From positions 1 to 64,000 of the forward strand of contig NZ_ML133862.1 of the NCBI RefSeq assembly GCF_003994255.1: a stretch of DNA of 64,000 nt, in the 5' to 3' direction. A program made the translations under genes and the position numbers. Below, piece after piece: positions 18,108-27,039 of this stretch. The DNA is from Brachybacterium paraconglomeratum (GTDB taxonomy: Bacteria; Actinomycetota; Actinomycetes; Actinomycetales; Dermabacteraceae). Position 1 is the stretch's first letter. The number at the start of each line of letters is the position of its first letter. The notes below the pieces were generated by a model, which was not told the DNA's origin, made no database searches, and saw only the letters and a list, made by a program, of their open reading frames with translations.

Positions 18108-18143
18108 CCTGGTCATATTAGGTGAAACCGGTGCACAACCGAC
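18108..18143 (-). promoter_or_regulatory. Candidate promoter of the polysaccharide operon
   Basis: On the minus strand TAATAT (18115-18120) lies about 40 bases before the GTG start at 18075 and is the best -10 match in the leader. The -35 region about 16-17 bases further up (TCGGTT/GTCGGT) is weak. The remaining 18144-18514 between this promoter and the end of poxB has no gene I can support. Confidence 0.35.
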
Positions 18144-18514
18144 CGGAATGTCATCACGACCACGTCACGAACCGGCGCTTCGCCGGACCCTGCGCCGGTG
18201 TTCACCTGCCGGTCGCCGAACCAGCACCGGTCGAGCGGCCGGGGCCACCTCGTGCCAGGTCAGGCATGCACTGCGGCATCTCGGGATGTCTTCGCGCCGT
18301 CGACGCGGACGACCGATCCGTCCGATCTGATCGCTTTGGATCGAATGCCCGGCATGCCGCTTATCGTGTTCCAGGTCTCACGGCGAGATGATTCCTCCAT
18401 GACGGCGCTGCTGATGCTCGCCGCCCTGGTGCTGCCCTCGAAGGGCGCACGATGCCGGCGACCCGGCGTGGAGCAGGCGCCCGCTCCGGTCCGAGCGCGG
18501 CGGGAGAGCCGCCG

Positions 18515-20266
18515 TCACCGCGGCATGTTGCGCAGGTTGCTCGCGGCCATGTCGACCATCCTCCCCACGCCGCCGCCGAGCACGATCTTCGTCGAGGCGG
18601 TGGCGAAGCCGCGGATCTGCTGCGCGGTGATCTTCGGAGGCATGGAGAGGGCGTCGGGATCGGTGACCACGTCGATGAGCACCGGGCCGGGGGTCGCGAG
18701 CGCGGCGGCGAGCTGCTTCTTCAGCTTCTTCGGATCCGTGATGCGCACCGCGCCGATGCCCACGCCCTCGGCGATCGCGGCGTAGTCCACGGCCTCGTGA
18801 TCGGTGCCGTGATCGGGCAGGCCCTCGACCAGCATCTCGAGCTTGACCATGCCGAGACTGGAGTTGTTGAACACGAGGATCTTCGTGTCCAACTCATGCA
18901 GCTTCACGGTCAGCAGCTCCCCCATCAGCATGCCGAGCCCGCCGTCGCCGCTCATCGAGATCACCTGCCGGCCGGGGAACGCCTTCGAGGCGCCGATCGC
19001 CTGCGGCAGCGCGTTGGCCATGGTGCCGTGGTGCCAGGAGCCGAACACGCGCCGCTTCCCGTTGGGGGTGATGTAGCGGGCGCCCCAGACGTTGCACATG
19101 CCGGTGTCCACGGTGAACACCGCGTCGTCGTCGGCGAGCTCGTCGAGCGTCGCGGCGACGAACTCGGGGTGGATGGGCGTCATCCGCTCGACGTTCTTCG
19201 TGTACGCGGCGACCACACCGGAGAGCGCCTTGTGGTGCGCCTTCAGCTGGCGGTGCAGGTAGCGGTGCCCCTTGGTGGACGTCAGCAGCGGCAGCACCGC
19301 CTGGAGGGTGAGCGCGACGTCGCCGTGCACGGCGAGGTCGAGGCCCACGCGACGGCCCAGCCGGGACGCGTCGGCGTCGATCTGCACGATCCGCGGCGCC
19401 CGCTTGCCGTTCTCGCGCGGCAGGAACTCGCTGTAGGGGAAGTCGGTGCCCAGCAGGATCACGAGGTCCGCCTCGTGCATCGCGTCGTAGCAGGCGCCAT
19501 AGCCGAGAAGGCCGCTCATGCCCACGTCGAAGGGGTTGTCGTACTGCATCCACTCCTTGCCTCCGAAGGCGTGGCCGATCGGCGCCTTGACCCGCTCGGC
19601 GAGCGCGAGCACCTCCTCGCGGGCGCCGCGCACCCCGGCGCCGGCGAACAGCATCACGGTGTCCGCCTCGTCGATCAGCTCGGCGAGGCGGCCGACGGGG
19701 CCTGCGGCCGGCTGGACCGCGCCGAGCTCGGTGGCGAGATCCCGGGTGAGCGGGGCGTCGACCTCCTGGTCGGCGACGTCGCCGGGCAGCACCAGCACGG
19801 AGACGCCGCTCTTCGCGATCGCGGTCTGGATCGCGATGTGCAGCATCGTCGCGCCGTGGGGGCCGGAGTTGACCATCTCGCAGAAGTGGGAGCACTCCTG
19901 GAACAGCCGCTCCGGATGGGTCTCCTGGAAGAAGCCGGTGCCGATCTTCTCCGAGGGGATGTGGGAGGCGATCGCGAGGACCGGCGCGTTGTCGCGGTGC
20001 GCGTCGTACAGCCCCTGGATCATATGGGTGTTGCCCGGGCCGCAGGAGCCGGCGCACACGGCGAGCTTCCCGGTCAGTCGGGCCTCGGCTCCGGCGGCGA
20101 AGGCGCCGGCCTCCTCGTTGCGCACATGCACCCACTCGATGCCCTCGGTGGTGCGGACGGCGTCGACGACGGGGTTCAGCGAGTCGCCGACCACCCCGTA
20201 GATGCGCTCCACGCCGAGGTCGCGGAGCTGGGTGACGAGGAGATGGGCGAAGCTGGTGCGGGCCAT
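18515..20266 (-). CDS. poxB: Pyruvate oxidase/dehydrogenase (thiamine-diphosphate dependent)
   Basis: A 583-residue TPP enzyme close in length to E. coli PoxB (572). The N-terminal domain has GVVGDSLNPVVDAV and HVRNEEAGAFAAGAEA (catalytic Glu region) and AGSCGPGNTHMIQGLYDA. The C-terminal domain has the TPP/Mg site SGDGGLGMLMGELLTV with FNNSSLGMVKLEM. The reaction is oxidative decarboxylation of pyruvate to acetate and CO2, passing electrons to the quinone pool at the membrane. The ATG at 20266 is chosen because GGGAGGAACCCC precedes it; the extra upstream residues from 20314 lack homology. A TAGGCT box at 20343-20348 may be its -10. Confidence 0.92.
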   Translation of the reverse strand: MARTSFAHLLVTQLRDLGVERIYGVVGDSLNPVVDAVRTTEGIEWVHVRNEEAGAFAAGAEARLTGKLAVCAGSCGPGNTHMIQGLYDAHRDNAPVLAIASHIPSEKIGTGFFQETHPERLFQECSHFCEMVNSGPHGATMLHIAIQTAIAKSGVSVLVLPGDVADQEVDAPLTRDLATELGAVQPAAGPVGRLAELIDEADTVMLFAGAGVRGAREEVLALAERVKAPIGHAFGGKEWMQYDNPFDVGMSGLLGYGACYDAMHEADLVILLGTDFPYSEFLPRENGKRAPRIVQIDADASRLGRRVGLDLAVHGDVALTLQAVLPLLTSTKGHRYLHRQLKAHHKALSGVVAAYTKNVERMTPIHPEFVAATLDELADDDAVFTVDTGMCNVWGARYITPNGKRRVFGSWHHGTMANALPQAIGASKAFPGRQVISMSGDGGLGMLMGELLTVKLHELDTKILVFNNSSLGMVKLEMLVEGLPDHGTDHEAVDYAAIAEGVGIGAVRITDPKKLKKQLAAALATPGPVLIDVVTDPDALSMPPKITAQQIRGFATASTKIVLGGGVGRMVDMAASNLRNMPR

Positions 20267-20342
20267 GGGGTTCCTCCCTGGGTGGCGGTCCGTGGGCGCG
20301 GCGCCGGGGAGCACGGCTCCCGGGCGGCGTGCATGCTCCTCG

Positions 20343-20348
20343 AGCCTA
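20343..20348 (-). promoter_or_regulatory. Candidate -10 box of poxB
   Basis: TAGGCT on the minus strand, about 77 bases before the poxB start codon, fits the actinobacterial TAnnnT -10 form. No clear -35 is visible. Confidence 0.3.
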
Positions 20349-20372
20349 CTCGCGAGACGCTCCGGTGGTAGG

Positions 20373-20398
20373 GCCGAGCCCCGACCGATCGGCTCGGC
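20373..20398 (-). terminator. Hairpin after the CorC-family gene
   Basis: GCCGAGCC (20373-20380) and GGCTCGGC (20391-20398) form a perfect 8-bp stem with a 10-base loop, 60-85 bases past the stop of the CorC-family gene. There is no U-tract, which is usual for actinobacterial hairpin terminators. Confidence 0.45.
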
Positions 20399-20457
20399 GA
20401 CGGATCGGTCGCGGGCGGCAGCGGAGGCGAGGCGCGGCGGGGGCGGGCCCCGCCCCC

Positions 20458-21795
20458 TCAGACGGAGGGAGTCTCCTCGTCGGCCTGCTCCTCGCCCTCG
20501 GCGGGCGTCCCCGGGATGAAGCGCACCGTCTTCACCCGGCGCTCGTCGACCTCGGCGACCTCGAGGGTGCCGCCGTCGACCGCGACCGTGTCCCCGGCCT
20601 CGGGGATGCGACCCAGCTGCGCCATGAGGAAGCCGCCGACGGTCTCGTAGCCGCCGGTGTCCGGCAGGGGGATGTCGGTCGCGGCCTCGAACTCCTGCAG
20701 GATCAGGCCGCCCTCGAAGGTGCCGTCCGCCGCGAGGATGCTGTCCAGGCCGCCGGGAGCGGGCCAGGTGTCCGCATCGAACTCGTCGTAGATCTCGCCC
20801 ACGAGCTCCTCGAGCAGGTCCTCGAGGGTGACGATCCCGTCGGTGCCGCCGTACTCGTCCACGACCACGGCGATCTGGTCGGCGTGGGCGCGCATCCGGT
20901 TCAGCGCCGAGAGCACCTGGACGGTGCCGGGGATGTGCTCGATGGGGCGCACCAGCTCCGACATGCGGGTGCGGACCGGGTCCTCGACCAGGAGCATGTC
21001 GCGCACGTGCACGAAGCCGAGCACGTCGTCGACGTCGTCGCCCGTGACGGGATAGCGGGAGAAACCGGTGTCGCGGATCTCCTGTCGGCTCTCCTCGACG
21101 CTCTGGCGCCCGTCGAGGAAGTGGACCTGGTGACGGGGCTGCATGACCTCGACGACGGTGCGCTCGGAGGCGTCGAACACGTCGGCCAGCACCCGCGACT
21201 CGGCCTGGTCCAGCGCGTCGGAGTCGCGGACCATCGCCTTGATCTCCTCGGCGGAGACCGCCTCGCGGTTCGCGTTCGGGTCGCCGCCCAGCAGGCGCAC
21301 GATGAGGTTCGTGGAGGCCGACAGCAGCCAGATCACCGGGCGCATCAGCTGACCGAACAGGTGCAGCGGCGGGCCGACGACCCGCGTCATGCCCAGCGCG
21401 TTCTGCATGGCCAGGCGCTTGGGGACGAGCTCGCCGAGCACGAGGGAGAGGTAGGCGATGATCAGCGTCATCCCGATCAGCGCGGCGGTCCCGGCGGTGG
21501 CCTCCGGCAGGCCCAGCCCCGTCAGCACCGGCACGAGCGACGGCGCGATCGTGGAGGCGCCGTAGGCGGAGGAGAAGAACCCGGCGACGGTCACGCCGAT
21601 CTGCACGGCGGAGAGGAACTGGTTGGGGTCGCGGACCATCGTCGCGGTCTTCGCGCCGCGGGGCCCGGACTCCTCGAGCTGGTCGATCTGCGACTCGCGG
21701 AGATTCACGATCGCCATCTCGGTGCCCGCGAACACGCCGCCGATCAGCACGAAGAGCAGAACGAGGCCGATGTTCACCAGTACAGAGGGATCCAT
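20458..21795 (-). CDS. Hemolysin/CorC family membrane protein (DUF21-CBS-CorC)
   Basis: A 445-residue CNNM/CorC-type protein. The N-terminal DUF21 transmembrane domain (about residues 1-195, four helices including IGLVLLFVLIGGVFAGTEMA) is followed by a CBS pair (QVHFLDGRQSVEE; YGGTDGIVTLEDLLEELVGE) and a C-terminal CorC_HlyC domain with TVAVDGGTLEVAEVDERRV. Such proteins are linked to magnesium/cobalt efflux and membrane integrity; true haemolysin activity is not implied. The ATG at 21795 lies 7 bases after a minus-strand TAGGTT box, suggesting a leaderless message. It stands alone and ends in an acidic tail. Confidence 0.9.
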   Translation of the reverse strand: MDPSVLVNIGLVLLFVLIGGVFAGTEMAIVNLRESQIDQLEESGPRGAKTATMVRDPNQFLSAVQIGVTVAGFFSSAYGASTIAPSLVPVLTGLGLPEATAGTAALIGMTLIIAYLSLVLGELVPKRLAMQNALGMTRVVGPPLHLFGQLMRPVIWLLSASTNLIVRLLGGDPNANREAVSAEEIKAMVRDSDALDQAESRVLADVFDASERTVVEVMQPRHQVHFLDGRQSVEESRQEIRDTGFSRYPVTGDDVDDVLGFVHVRDMLLVEDPVRTRMSELVRPIEHIPGTVQVLSALNRMRAHADQIAVVVDEYGGTDGIVTLEDLLEELVGEIYDEFDADTWPAPGGLDSILAADGTFEGGLILQEFEAATDIPLPDTGGYETVGGFLMAQLGRIPEAGDTVAVDGGTLEVAEVDERRVKTVRFIPGTPAEGEEQADEETPSV

Positions 21796-21802
21796 GGGGA
21801 CA

Positions 21803-21808
21803 AACCTA
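21803..21808 (-). promoter_or_regulatory. -10 box of leaderless CorC-family gene
   Basis: TAGGTT on the minus strand followed by 7 bases and the ATG at 21795; transcription would begin at or next to the A of the start codon. No ribosome-binding site is present between them. Confidence 0.5.
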
Positions 21809-21904
21809 CCGGTGCGTGCCAGGGGCGCGGCTCAGGCAACGGGCCGAGCTGGTCGCGGCAGGGTCGGCCCTCGCGGCACGCACCGGACGGCGACGCCGGA
21901 CGGT

Positions 21905-22834
21905 TCACAGCAGGGGCAGCAGCTCCTCCCACACGGCGCGGAGGATCTCGGCGCCGGCGCGGCCCTCGAGGTGCGAGGTCACGGTGAGCACGGCCTGCTG
22001 CGCGGGCAGGACCAGCAGGAACTGGCCGTAGGCACCGTCGGCCCGCCAGGCCCCGTCGACCGTGCAGTCCCAGACCCCGAAGCCGTAACGGGCGGCCTCC
22101 GGCTCGGGGTCGCCGGTCGTGACCCAGGTGCCCTCGGCGTGGAGGGCGTCGATCCAGTCGGCGGGGACGAGCTGGGTGCCCTCGTGGGCGCCGCGGTCCA
22201 GGAGGAGGCGGCCGAGGCGGGCGAGCTGACCGCTTTTCAGGTGCAGGCCGGTCGCGCCCCACGTGCGGCCGTCACGGGTGGTGAACCACTGCGGGTTCAG
22301 GATCCCGAGCGGTGCGAACAGGCGCGGCATCAGCCAATCGCGCAGGGTCTGCCCGGTGCGCTCCTCGATCACGCGGGCGAGCAGGAAGATCGAGCCGTTG
22401 GAGTACTCGAACCGCTCCCCCGGCGCGGCGGTGAGGTCGGTGGCGAGCAGGTGGGCGGTGAGGTCCTCGTGCTCGCGCTCGGCGTCGAGGAAGCCGAGCA
22501 CCGGGGAACCGGAGGTCATGGTCAGCAGGTGCCGCAGCCGCACCTCGTCCACACCCTGCCCGTACCCTCCGGTCGGGGCGGACAGGTGGTCGACGAGCAG
22601 GTCCTCGACCTGCAACAGCCCCTCGGCCTGCGCGATCCCGACGGCGAGGGCGGTGACGGTCTTGGAGACCGAGTAGATGTTCTCGGCGGTGTCCTCGACG
22701 AAGCGGTGGGAGAGCTCGGGATGGCCCGTGCGGTGCAGGTGCAGGGCGCGCACGCCGAGCCGCTGCTCCAGGACCCGCTGGCGCAGCGGCAGCAGGAGGT
22801 AGGGGTCGGCGGGGGTGACGGCGGCGGTGCTCAT
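21905..22834 (-). CDS. Serine hydrolase, beta-lactamase/PBP class C family
   Basis: A 309-residue serine hydrolase of the beta-lactamase fold. The nucleophile motif SxxK is seen in IYSVSKTVTALAVG near residue 55, the Tyr motif in FEYSNGSIFLLARV, and a C-terminal HLEG takes the place of the KTG triad. LLTMTSGSPVLGF is the usual class C helix. There is no signal peptide, so it is probably cytoplasmic and more likely an esterase or peptidase than an antibiotic-destroying enzyme. The ATG at 22834 is 6 bases from a TACGGT -10 box, so it is probably leaderless. Four direct repeats lie just upstream. Confidence 0.85.
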   Translation of the reverse strand: MSTAAVTPADPYLLLPLRQRVLEQRLGVRALHLHRTGHPELSHRFVEDTAENIYSVSKTVTALAVGIAQAEGLLQVEDLLVDHLSAPTGGYGQGVDEVRLRHLLTMTSGSPVLGFLDAEREHEDLTAHLLATDLTAAPGERFEYSNGSIFLLARVIEERTGQTLRDWLMPRLFAPLGILNPQWFTTRDGRTWGATGLHLKSGQLARLGRLLLDRGAHEGTQLVPADWIDALHAEGTWVTTGDPEPEAARYGFGVWDCTVDGAWRADGAYGQFLLVLPAQQAVLTVTSHLEGRAGAEILRAVWEELLPLL

Positions 22835-22840
22835 GGCTCG

Positions 22841-22846
22841 ACCGTA
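22841..22846 (-). promoter_or_regulatory. -10 box of leaderless serine hydrolase gene
   Basis: TACGGT on the minus strand, then CGAGCC, then ATG at 22834: the TAnnnT-N6-ATG layout of a leaderless message. Confidence 0.55.
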
Positions 22847-22849
22847 GCG

Positions 22850-22918
22850 GGTGGGCCGACGGACAGGTGGGCCGAAGAACGGGTGGGCCGGTGGACATAT
22901 GGGCCGACGGGTCGGACA
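22850..22918. repeat. Four degenerate 16-base direct repeats at a promoter
   Basis: The unit GGTGGGCCGACGGACA recurs at 22850, 22866, 22882 and, more diverged, 22899-22918, head to tail with 16-17-base spacing. The array abuts the -10 box of the serine hydrolase and covers its -35 region and upstream DNA. The phasing of about one and a half helical turns would suit a DNA-binding protein, but a simple tandem repeat is equally possible. Confidence 0.6.
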
Positions 22919-22968
22919 TGCGCGGGCCGGCCCCGGAGCCCGGCGGCGGTGAGCGGCCTCGCCGGAGG

Positions 22969-23982
22969 TTAACTGCGGTAGATCGTCCGCGGGCGCGTCG
23001 GGTTCTGGTGCGCGGGAGGATCCATGCTCACGGTTCCGCCGTCGATGTGCACCTTCGAGAGCCACGTCTGACGGCCCGGGTCCTCGCCGATCCGGTCCGG
23101 CCGCCAGGCGTGGTAGACGTACCAGATCCCGTCCGAGGTGCGCACCGGCATGCCGTGCCCGGGTCCCGCCGCCACCTCGTTGGCGGACAGCACGGGCTCC
23201 TCGGACAGCTTCGTCCACGGCCCCTCGATCCGGTCGGCCACCGCGACGCCGACGCCGTAGGTCTCGTTCCAGTACTCGCCGGCGGAGTAGAAGAGGTAGT
23301 AGCGGCCGCCCTCGACGATCACCGCCGGTCCCTCGATCGTATAGATCTCCCAGGCCTGGTCGCGCTCGAGGATGCGGGTGCGCTCCCCGATGAGAGAGAG
23401 TCCGTCGGGCGCCATGCGCTGGGCGAAGAGGAACGAGTCCTGATCGGCGGCGTTGCCGTCGTTCTTCCACAGCAGCCACAGGGTGCCGTCCTCGTCGCGG
23501 AACGGGGAGGCGTCGATGCACCCGCCCTCCTCGGGAGTGGACAGCAGCGGCGCGTCCATGTCGTCGACGAAGGGGCCGCCGGGGCTGTCGGCGACCGCGA
23601 CGCCGATCGACTGGCGGTCGGTGGCACGCTCCCAGGCCGTGTAGTAGGCGTGGAAGCACCCGTCCACCTCGATCACCTCGGGCGCCCAGTGGCGGCCGCT
23701 GTTCGCCCAGGCGGCGATGACGGGTTGGCCGTCCCCGACCCGTCGCCAGGTGACCAGGTCCGGTGAGCGCAGCACGGGCATGTTCCCGTCGGCGCCGGCG
23801 GTGGAGTAGAGGTAGTACCCCTCGGGGGTGCGGAGAATCCCGGGGTCCGGCTGATTGGTGGTGATGACCGGGTTGGTGAACCCGGACGAGGCCTGGGCCG
23901 CGGACATCCCGGTCCCGGCGAACGCGGTGAGCGAACCGGTGACGAGCAGGGTGCGGCGGGAGGGGCGGGCGGGAGGAGTCAT
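22969..23982 (-). CDS. Tat-exported glycoside hydrolase family 43 protein
   Basis: A 337-residue secreted enzyme. The signal peptide PSRRTLLVTGSLTAFAG with cleavage near AQA-SS carries the twin-arginine motif. The catalytic five-blade propeller begins FTNPVITTNQPDPGILRT (catalytic Asp in QPDPGI) and includes RHWAPEVIEVDG, GGCIDASPFRDEDG and TIEGPAVIVEGG (Glu proton donor). GH43 enzymes remove arabinofuranose or xylose from plant polysaccharides outside the cell. The ATG at 23982 has GAAGG 9 bases upstream; a second ATG at 23991 has poor spacing. It stands alone; a palindrome at 24052-24063 may be its operator. Confidence 0.88.
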   Translation of the reverse strand: MTPPARPSRRTLLVTGSLTAFAGTGMSAAQASSGFTNPVITTNQPDPGILRTPEGYYLYSTAGADGNMPVLRSPDLVTWRRVGDGQPVIAAWANSGRHWAPEVIEVDGCFHAYYTAWERATDRQSIGVAVADSPGGPFVDDMDAPLLSTPEEGGCIDASPFRDEDGTLWLLWKNDGNAADQDSFLFAQRMAPDGLSLIGERTRILERDQAWEIYTIEGPAVIVEGGRYYLFYSAGEYWNETYGVGVAVADRIEGPWTKLSEEPVLSANEVAAGPGHGMPVRTSDGIWYVYHAWRPDRIGEDPGRQTWLSKVHIDGGTVSMDPPAHQNPTRPRTIYRS

Positions 23983-24051
23983 CGTCGGCATCCTTCGTGG
24001 GGTCCGGCCCGGCCTCGATGCCGCGCCGCGACTATTCCAACGTAGTAAAAC

Positions 24052-24063
24052 CTGGATGTCCAG
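24052..24063. promoter_or_regulatory. Short palindrome upstream of GH43 gene
   Basis: CTGGA-TG-TCCAG forms a 5-bp inverted repeat about 70 bases before the GH43 start, in a locally AT-richer stretch; TGGACA inside it could also serve as a -35. An operator role is a guess. Confidence 0.3.
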
Positions 24064-24176
24064 ACCCGTCGCCGGGTACGCGGAGCACGCCCGGCGGCCG
24101 CTCCGCACTCGCCCCGCAGTCAGTGTGGCCCTTCCCGCGCAGGTCACCGCGCGAGTGTGCCGGCGCCGCGGAGACC

Positions 24177-25256
24177 TCAGATGTGCACGGGCGCCGGGGC
24201 CTCGAGCCCTGCGGGGCGGGCGACGGGCTCGAGCAGGCGCACGCCGTCGCGTCGGCCGATCCACACCACGAGCAGACCGGTGAGCAGCAGCAGCGCGATC
24301 GCGCCCGTGATCCCGCCGGCGAGCGCGGCCTCGGGCGCGCTCGCGGCAGGGACGGAAAGCGCAGCGGCGGAGGTGCCCGGCGCGGCGGAGGCCGCCCCGA
24401 CCGCGCCGACGCCGGCGCCCGCGCCGCTGCCCGCGCCGAAGGCCCCGACCAGGTGCGCGAGAAGGGTGAGCGTGGTGGTCAGCGCGATCGGCAGCTCGAG
24501 CCCGCCCGTCTTCCAGGCGAGCACTCCGGCGCTGAGGCCGAGGGCGAGCGCGGGAAGCAGCACAGCCGGGGTGAGATCCCGGCCGATCAGCATCACGGCG
24601 GTGCCGGCGAGGACGGGCAGGGCGGGGCTGCGCAGCCAGGTGCCGAGCGCCTGCATCACGGTGCCGCGCAGGCTCAGCTCGAGTCCGATCGCCTGCACCG
24701 GGGCGAGGACCAGCACCAGCAGCACCACCAGCAGCAGCTGCGGGATCGAGGCGCCGGCCCCGGCGGCGTCGGGGGCTCCGGCGAGCATGCCGGCGAGCGC
24801 GGCGAGCACGACCACCGCGAGCCCTCCCCCGGCTCCGGCGAGCAGCAGGGAGCGGTCCGGGCGCAGACGGGCCGCGACCGACCAGGCGGTGCCGAGCGGT
24901 CGCCAGCCGCCCACGCGCACGCCGACGATCCCCGCCGGCAGCCACATCGCGCCCATCGCCAGCGCCAGGCCGACGTCCAGGGGGCTGGTCGGGTCGCCGC
25001 TGGTGACGCCGCGGGCGATGTTCACGCCGGGCACCACCGCGAGCAGCAGCACCGCGGTGACCAGCACGACGGAGCTGAGCACCACATAGGCGAGGAGGGC
25101 CGCGCCGAGGCTGAGCAGCGGCTTCGCGGGCCGGGACCAGGCCGGGCGGAGGGCGGCGAGGCGGTGGTACGCCGTCGCGGGGGCGTCCGACGGTGCGGCG
25201 TCGGGGGTGCTGTCGGGCGCGGCGGCGCCGGCCGAGCCGGAGCTCGCGGCGCTCAT
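24177..25256 (-). CDS. CPBP/CAAX-protease-like membrane protein
   Basis: A 359-residue integral membrane protein with about eight hydrophobic segments and a Gly/Ala-rich loop near residue 270. The helix [21 protein letters not shown] resembles the EExxxR motif of CPBP intramembrane metalloproteases, but the first Glu of the pair is missing (LE instead of EE), so catalytic activity is doubtful. [19 protein letters not shown] and [19 protein letters not shown] match the later family motifs. The start overlaps the glutamine amidotransferase stop by 4 bases (ATGA), indicating co-transcription. Substrate unknown. Confidence 0.7.
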   Translation of the reverse strand: MSAASSGSAGAAAPDSTPDAAPSDAPATAYHRLAALRPAWSRPAKPLLSLGAALLAYVVLSSVVLVTAVLLLAVVPGVNIARGVTSGDPTSPLDVGLALAMGAMWLPAGIVGVRVGGWRPLGTAWSVAARLRPDRSLLLAGAGGGLAVVVLAALAGMLAGAPDAAGAGASIPQLLLVVLLVLVLAPVQAIGLELSLRGTVMQALGTWLRSPALPVLAGTAVMLIGRDLTPAVLLPALALGLSAGVLAWKTGGLELPIALTTTLTLLAHLVGAFGAGSGAGAGVGAVGAASAAPGTSAAALSVPAASAPEAALAGGITGAIALLLLTGLLVVWIGRRDGVRLLEPVARPAGLEAPAPVHI

Positions 25257-26170
25257 GCGGCGCGCTCGGCGAGGCGGCGGCGACGCTCCTGCTGCGCCTG
25301 GTCCTGGGCCGCATGCGCCTGGGACGCGGCGGCGGAGAGGCCGAGGTCCTCCAGCGCCAGCGGCTGGGCGACGGGGCCGAAGGGGCGCTCGCGGTGCATG
25401 GAGCCGTCGGCCGCGAGGTGCAGCAGCTCGCCGGAGTCCATGAGACGCCAGGCGGGGTCATCATCCATCGGCTCGGAGGCGATCACCACCGAGTCGATGC
25501 CGGCGAGGTCCTCGCTGCGGGTGCGCAGCGTGGCGGAGGACTGGTCCAGCGCCTCGCGGGGCGCTGCCGTGGTCGCCTCCCGCTCCAGCACCCACAGCTC
25601 GTTGGTGGCGGGCAGACGCACCGCGATCAGCTCCTCGTCCTTCAGCACCAGCACGTTCACCGAGTACACGGGCACGTTCCGCGCGATCCAGTCCAGCGCC
25701 GCGACGACGCCGTCGTGCAGGTCGCCGTCGTGCGCGGCGACCTCCCCGGTGATCAGCGCGGCCATCCACTCGCTGTCGGTGACGCCGCGGACGTGATGTG
25801 CGGCGCCGAGCGCGCGCACCCGCTCCTTCATCTGCTCGGTCACCTCGAGCACGCCGTTGTGGGCGGAGAGGATCCCGTCCTGCAGGAAGGGATGGGTGTT
25901 CTCGTCGCTGTGCCCGGTGCCGGAGGAGAGCCGCACGTGCGCGATCATCGCGCGGGACCGCACCGCAGTGGCGATCTGCCCGAAGCGCTCGGAGGCGTAG
26001 GCGGCCACGGGCTTCTTCGCGACCTGCGGGGCACCGTGCTCGTCGATCCAGCCCAGCCCCGTCCCATCGGCGTTGAAGCGGGACTGGCGGAGCAACGAGT
26101 AGGGGGCGTCCAGCAGCCAGAAGTCGGCGGTGATGGGCTGGTCGGAATGGAGGGCGAGGAGTCGGCACAT
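25253..26170 (-). CDS. Class II glutamine amidotransferase (YafJ/EgtC-like)
   Basis: A 305-residue N-terminal-nucleophile amidohydrolase. Cys2 follows the start Met ([12 protein letters not shown]), and family motifs are [41 protein letters not shown] and [11 protein letters not shown]. Such proteins hydrolyse glutamine or a gamma-glutamyl amide; YafJ-type members have unknown in vivo substrates. The open frame runs far upstream, but Cys must be residue 2 and GGAGG precedes the ATG at 26170, which fixes the start. It is translationally coupled to the CPBP-like gene downstream and diverges from the NADP oxidoreductase gene at 26282. Confidence 0.88.
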   Translation of the reverse strand: MCRLLALHSDQPITADFWLLDAPYSLLRQSRFNADGTGLGWIDEHGAPQVAKKPVAAYASERFGQIATAVRSRAMIAHVRLSSGTGHSDENTHPFLQDGILSAHNGVLEVTEQMKERVRALGAAHHVRGVTDSEWMAALITGEVAAHDGDLHDGVVAALDWIARNVPVYSVNVLVLKDEELIAVRLPATNELWVLEREATTAAPREALDQSSATLRTRSEDLAGIDSVVIASEPMDDDPAWRLMDSGELLHLAADGSMHRERPFGPVAQPLALEDLGLSAAASQAHAAQDQAQQERRRRLAERAA

Positions 26171-26281
26171 GACGCCTCCACTGTAGAGCGGGAGGCCTGT
26201 GAGCGCCGTGAGGGCCGACACCCGGGGGCAAGACCCATCACCTCCGGGAAGGCCTGCGCGGCCGGCCGCGTTCCTGCGGGC

Positions 26282-26968
26282 ATGAACCACTCCTCTCGCC
26301 TCACGCTCGGGATCCTCGGCGCCGGGAAGGTCGGCACGGTCCTGGCCCGCCTCGCGGTCGCCGCCGGTCATGAGGTGCTGATCGCCGGCTCCGGCGATCC
26401 CGCGAAGATCGCGCTGATCACCCAGTTCCTGGCCCCGGGCGCTCAGCCCGTCACCGCCCGTGAGGCGGCCGAGCGCGCTGACCTCGTGATCCTCGCGCTG
26501 CCGCTGGGCAAGCACGCCACCATCCCCGCCGACGCCTTGGAGGGGAAGGTCGTGATCGACGCGATGAACTACTGGTGGGAGACCGACGGCCAGATCGAGG
26601 AGTTCTCCTCCCCCAGCGCCTCCACCAGCGTGTTCATCCAGGAGCAGCTGCCGGACGCGACCGTGGTCAAGGCGTTCAACCACATGGGGTATCACGATCT
26701 CGAGGACCTCGCCCATCGGCCCGCGCCCCGCGCCGCGATCGGGATCGCCGGCCCCTCCCCCGCGACCGACGAGGTCGCGCGCCTCGTCGACGGCCTCGGC
26801 TTCGACCCGGTGCTGATCGGGGAGCTCGGCGAGGGGGTGCGCCTGCAGCCCTTCACCGAGGCGTTCGGGGCGAGCACCGATGCGGACGCCCTGCGGGAGA
26901 TCGTGGAGCGGTTCCCGGGGACGGACCGTGGCCGGGAGGTCATGGCCGCGCTCGGCGCCCGGGCCTGA
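26282..26968 (+). CDS. F420/NADP oxidoreductase-like (NPD1-type) protein
   Basis: A 228-residue Rossmann protein. [21 protein letters not shown] is the dinucleotide-binding loop; [34 protein letters not shown] and [15 protein letters not shown] follow the family of NADPH-dependent F420 reductases. Members pass hydride between NADPH and F420 or act on other substrates. The start at ATG 26282 has no good ribosome-binding site (GCGGGC only). The same domain recurs fused to an FAD protein at 43529-46156, so the window holds two paralogous copies. Confidence 0.8.
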   Translation: MNHSSRLTLGILGAGKVGTVLARLAVAAGHEVLIAGSGDPAKIALITQFLAPGAQPVTAREAAERADLVILALPLGKHATIPADALEGKVVIDAMNYWWETDGQIEEFSSPSASTSVFIQEQLPDATVVKAFNHMGYHDLEDLAHRPAPRAAIGIAGPSPATDEVARLVDGLGFDPVLIGELGEGVRLQPFTEAFGASTDADALREIVERFPGTDRGREVMAALGARA

Positions 26969-27027
26969 GCCGGATCCTCCGCACGGAGTCGACCGCACGG
27001 ACGATCCGTCGAGCCCCGACTCGTCCC

Positions 27028-27033
27028 TACCCT
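27028..27033 (+). promoter_or_regulatory. -10 box of leaderless histidine kinase gene
   Basis: TACCCT, then GGGGCC, then ATG at 27040. The six-base spacing and lack of a ribosome-binding site fit a leaderless message. Confidence 0.55.
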
Positions 27034-27039
27034 GGGGCC

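Noticed and set aside
18144-18514. A gene in the 440-base leader of the polysaccharide operon
   Set aside because: Short frames on both strands have no ribosome-binding site, family motif or membrane segment.
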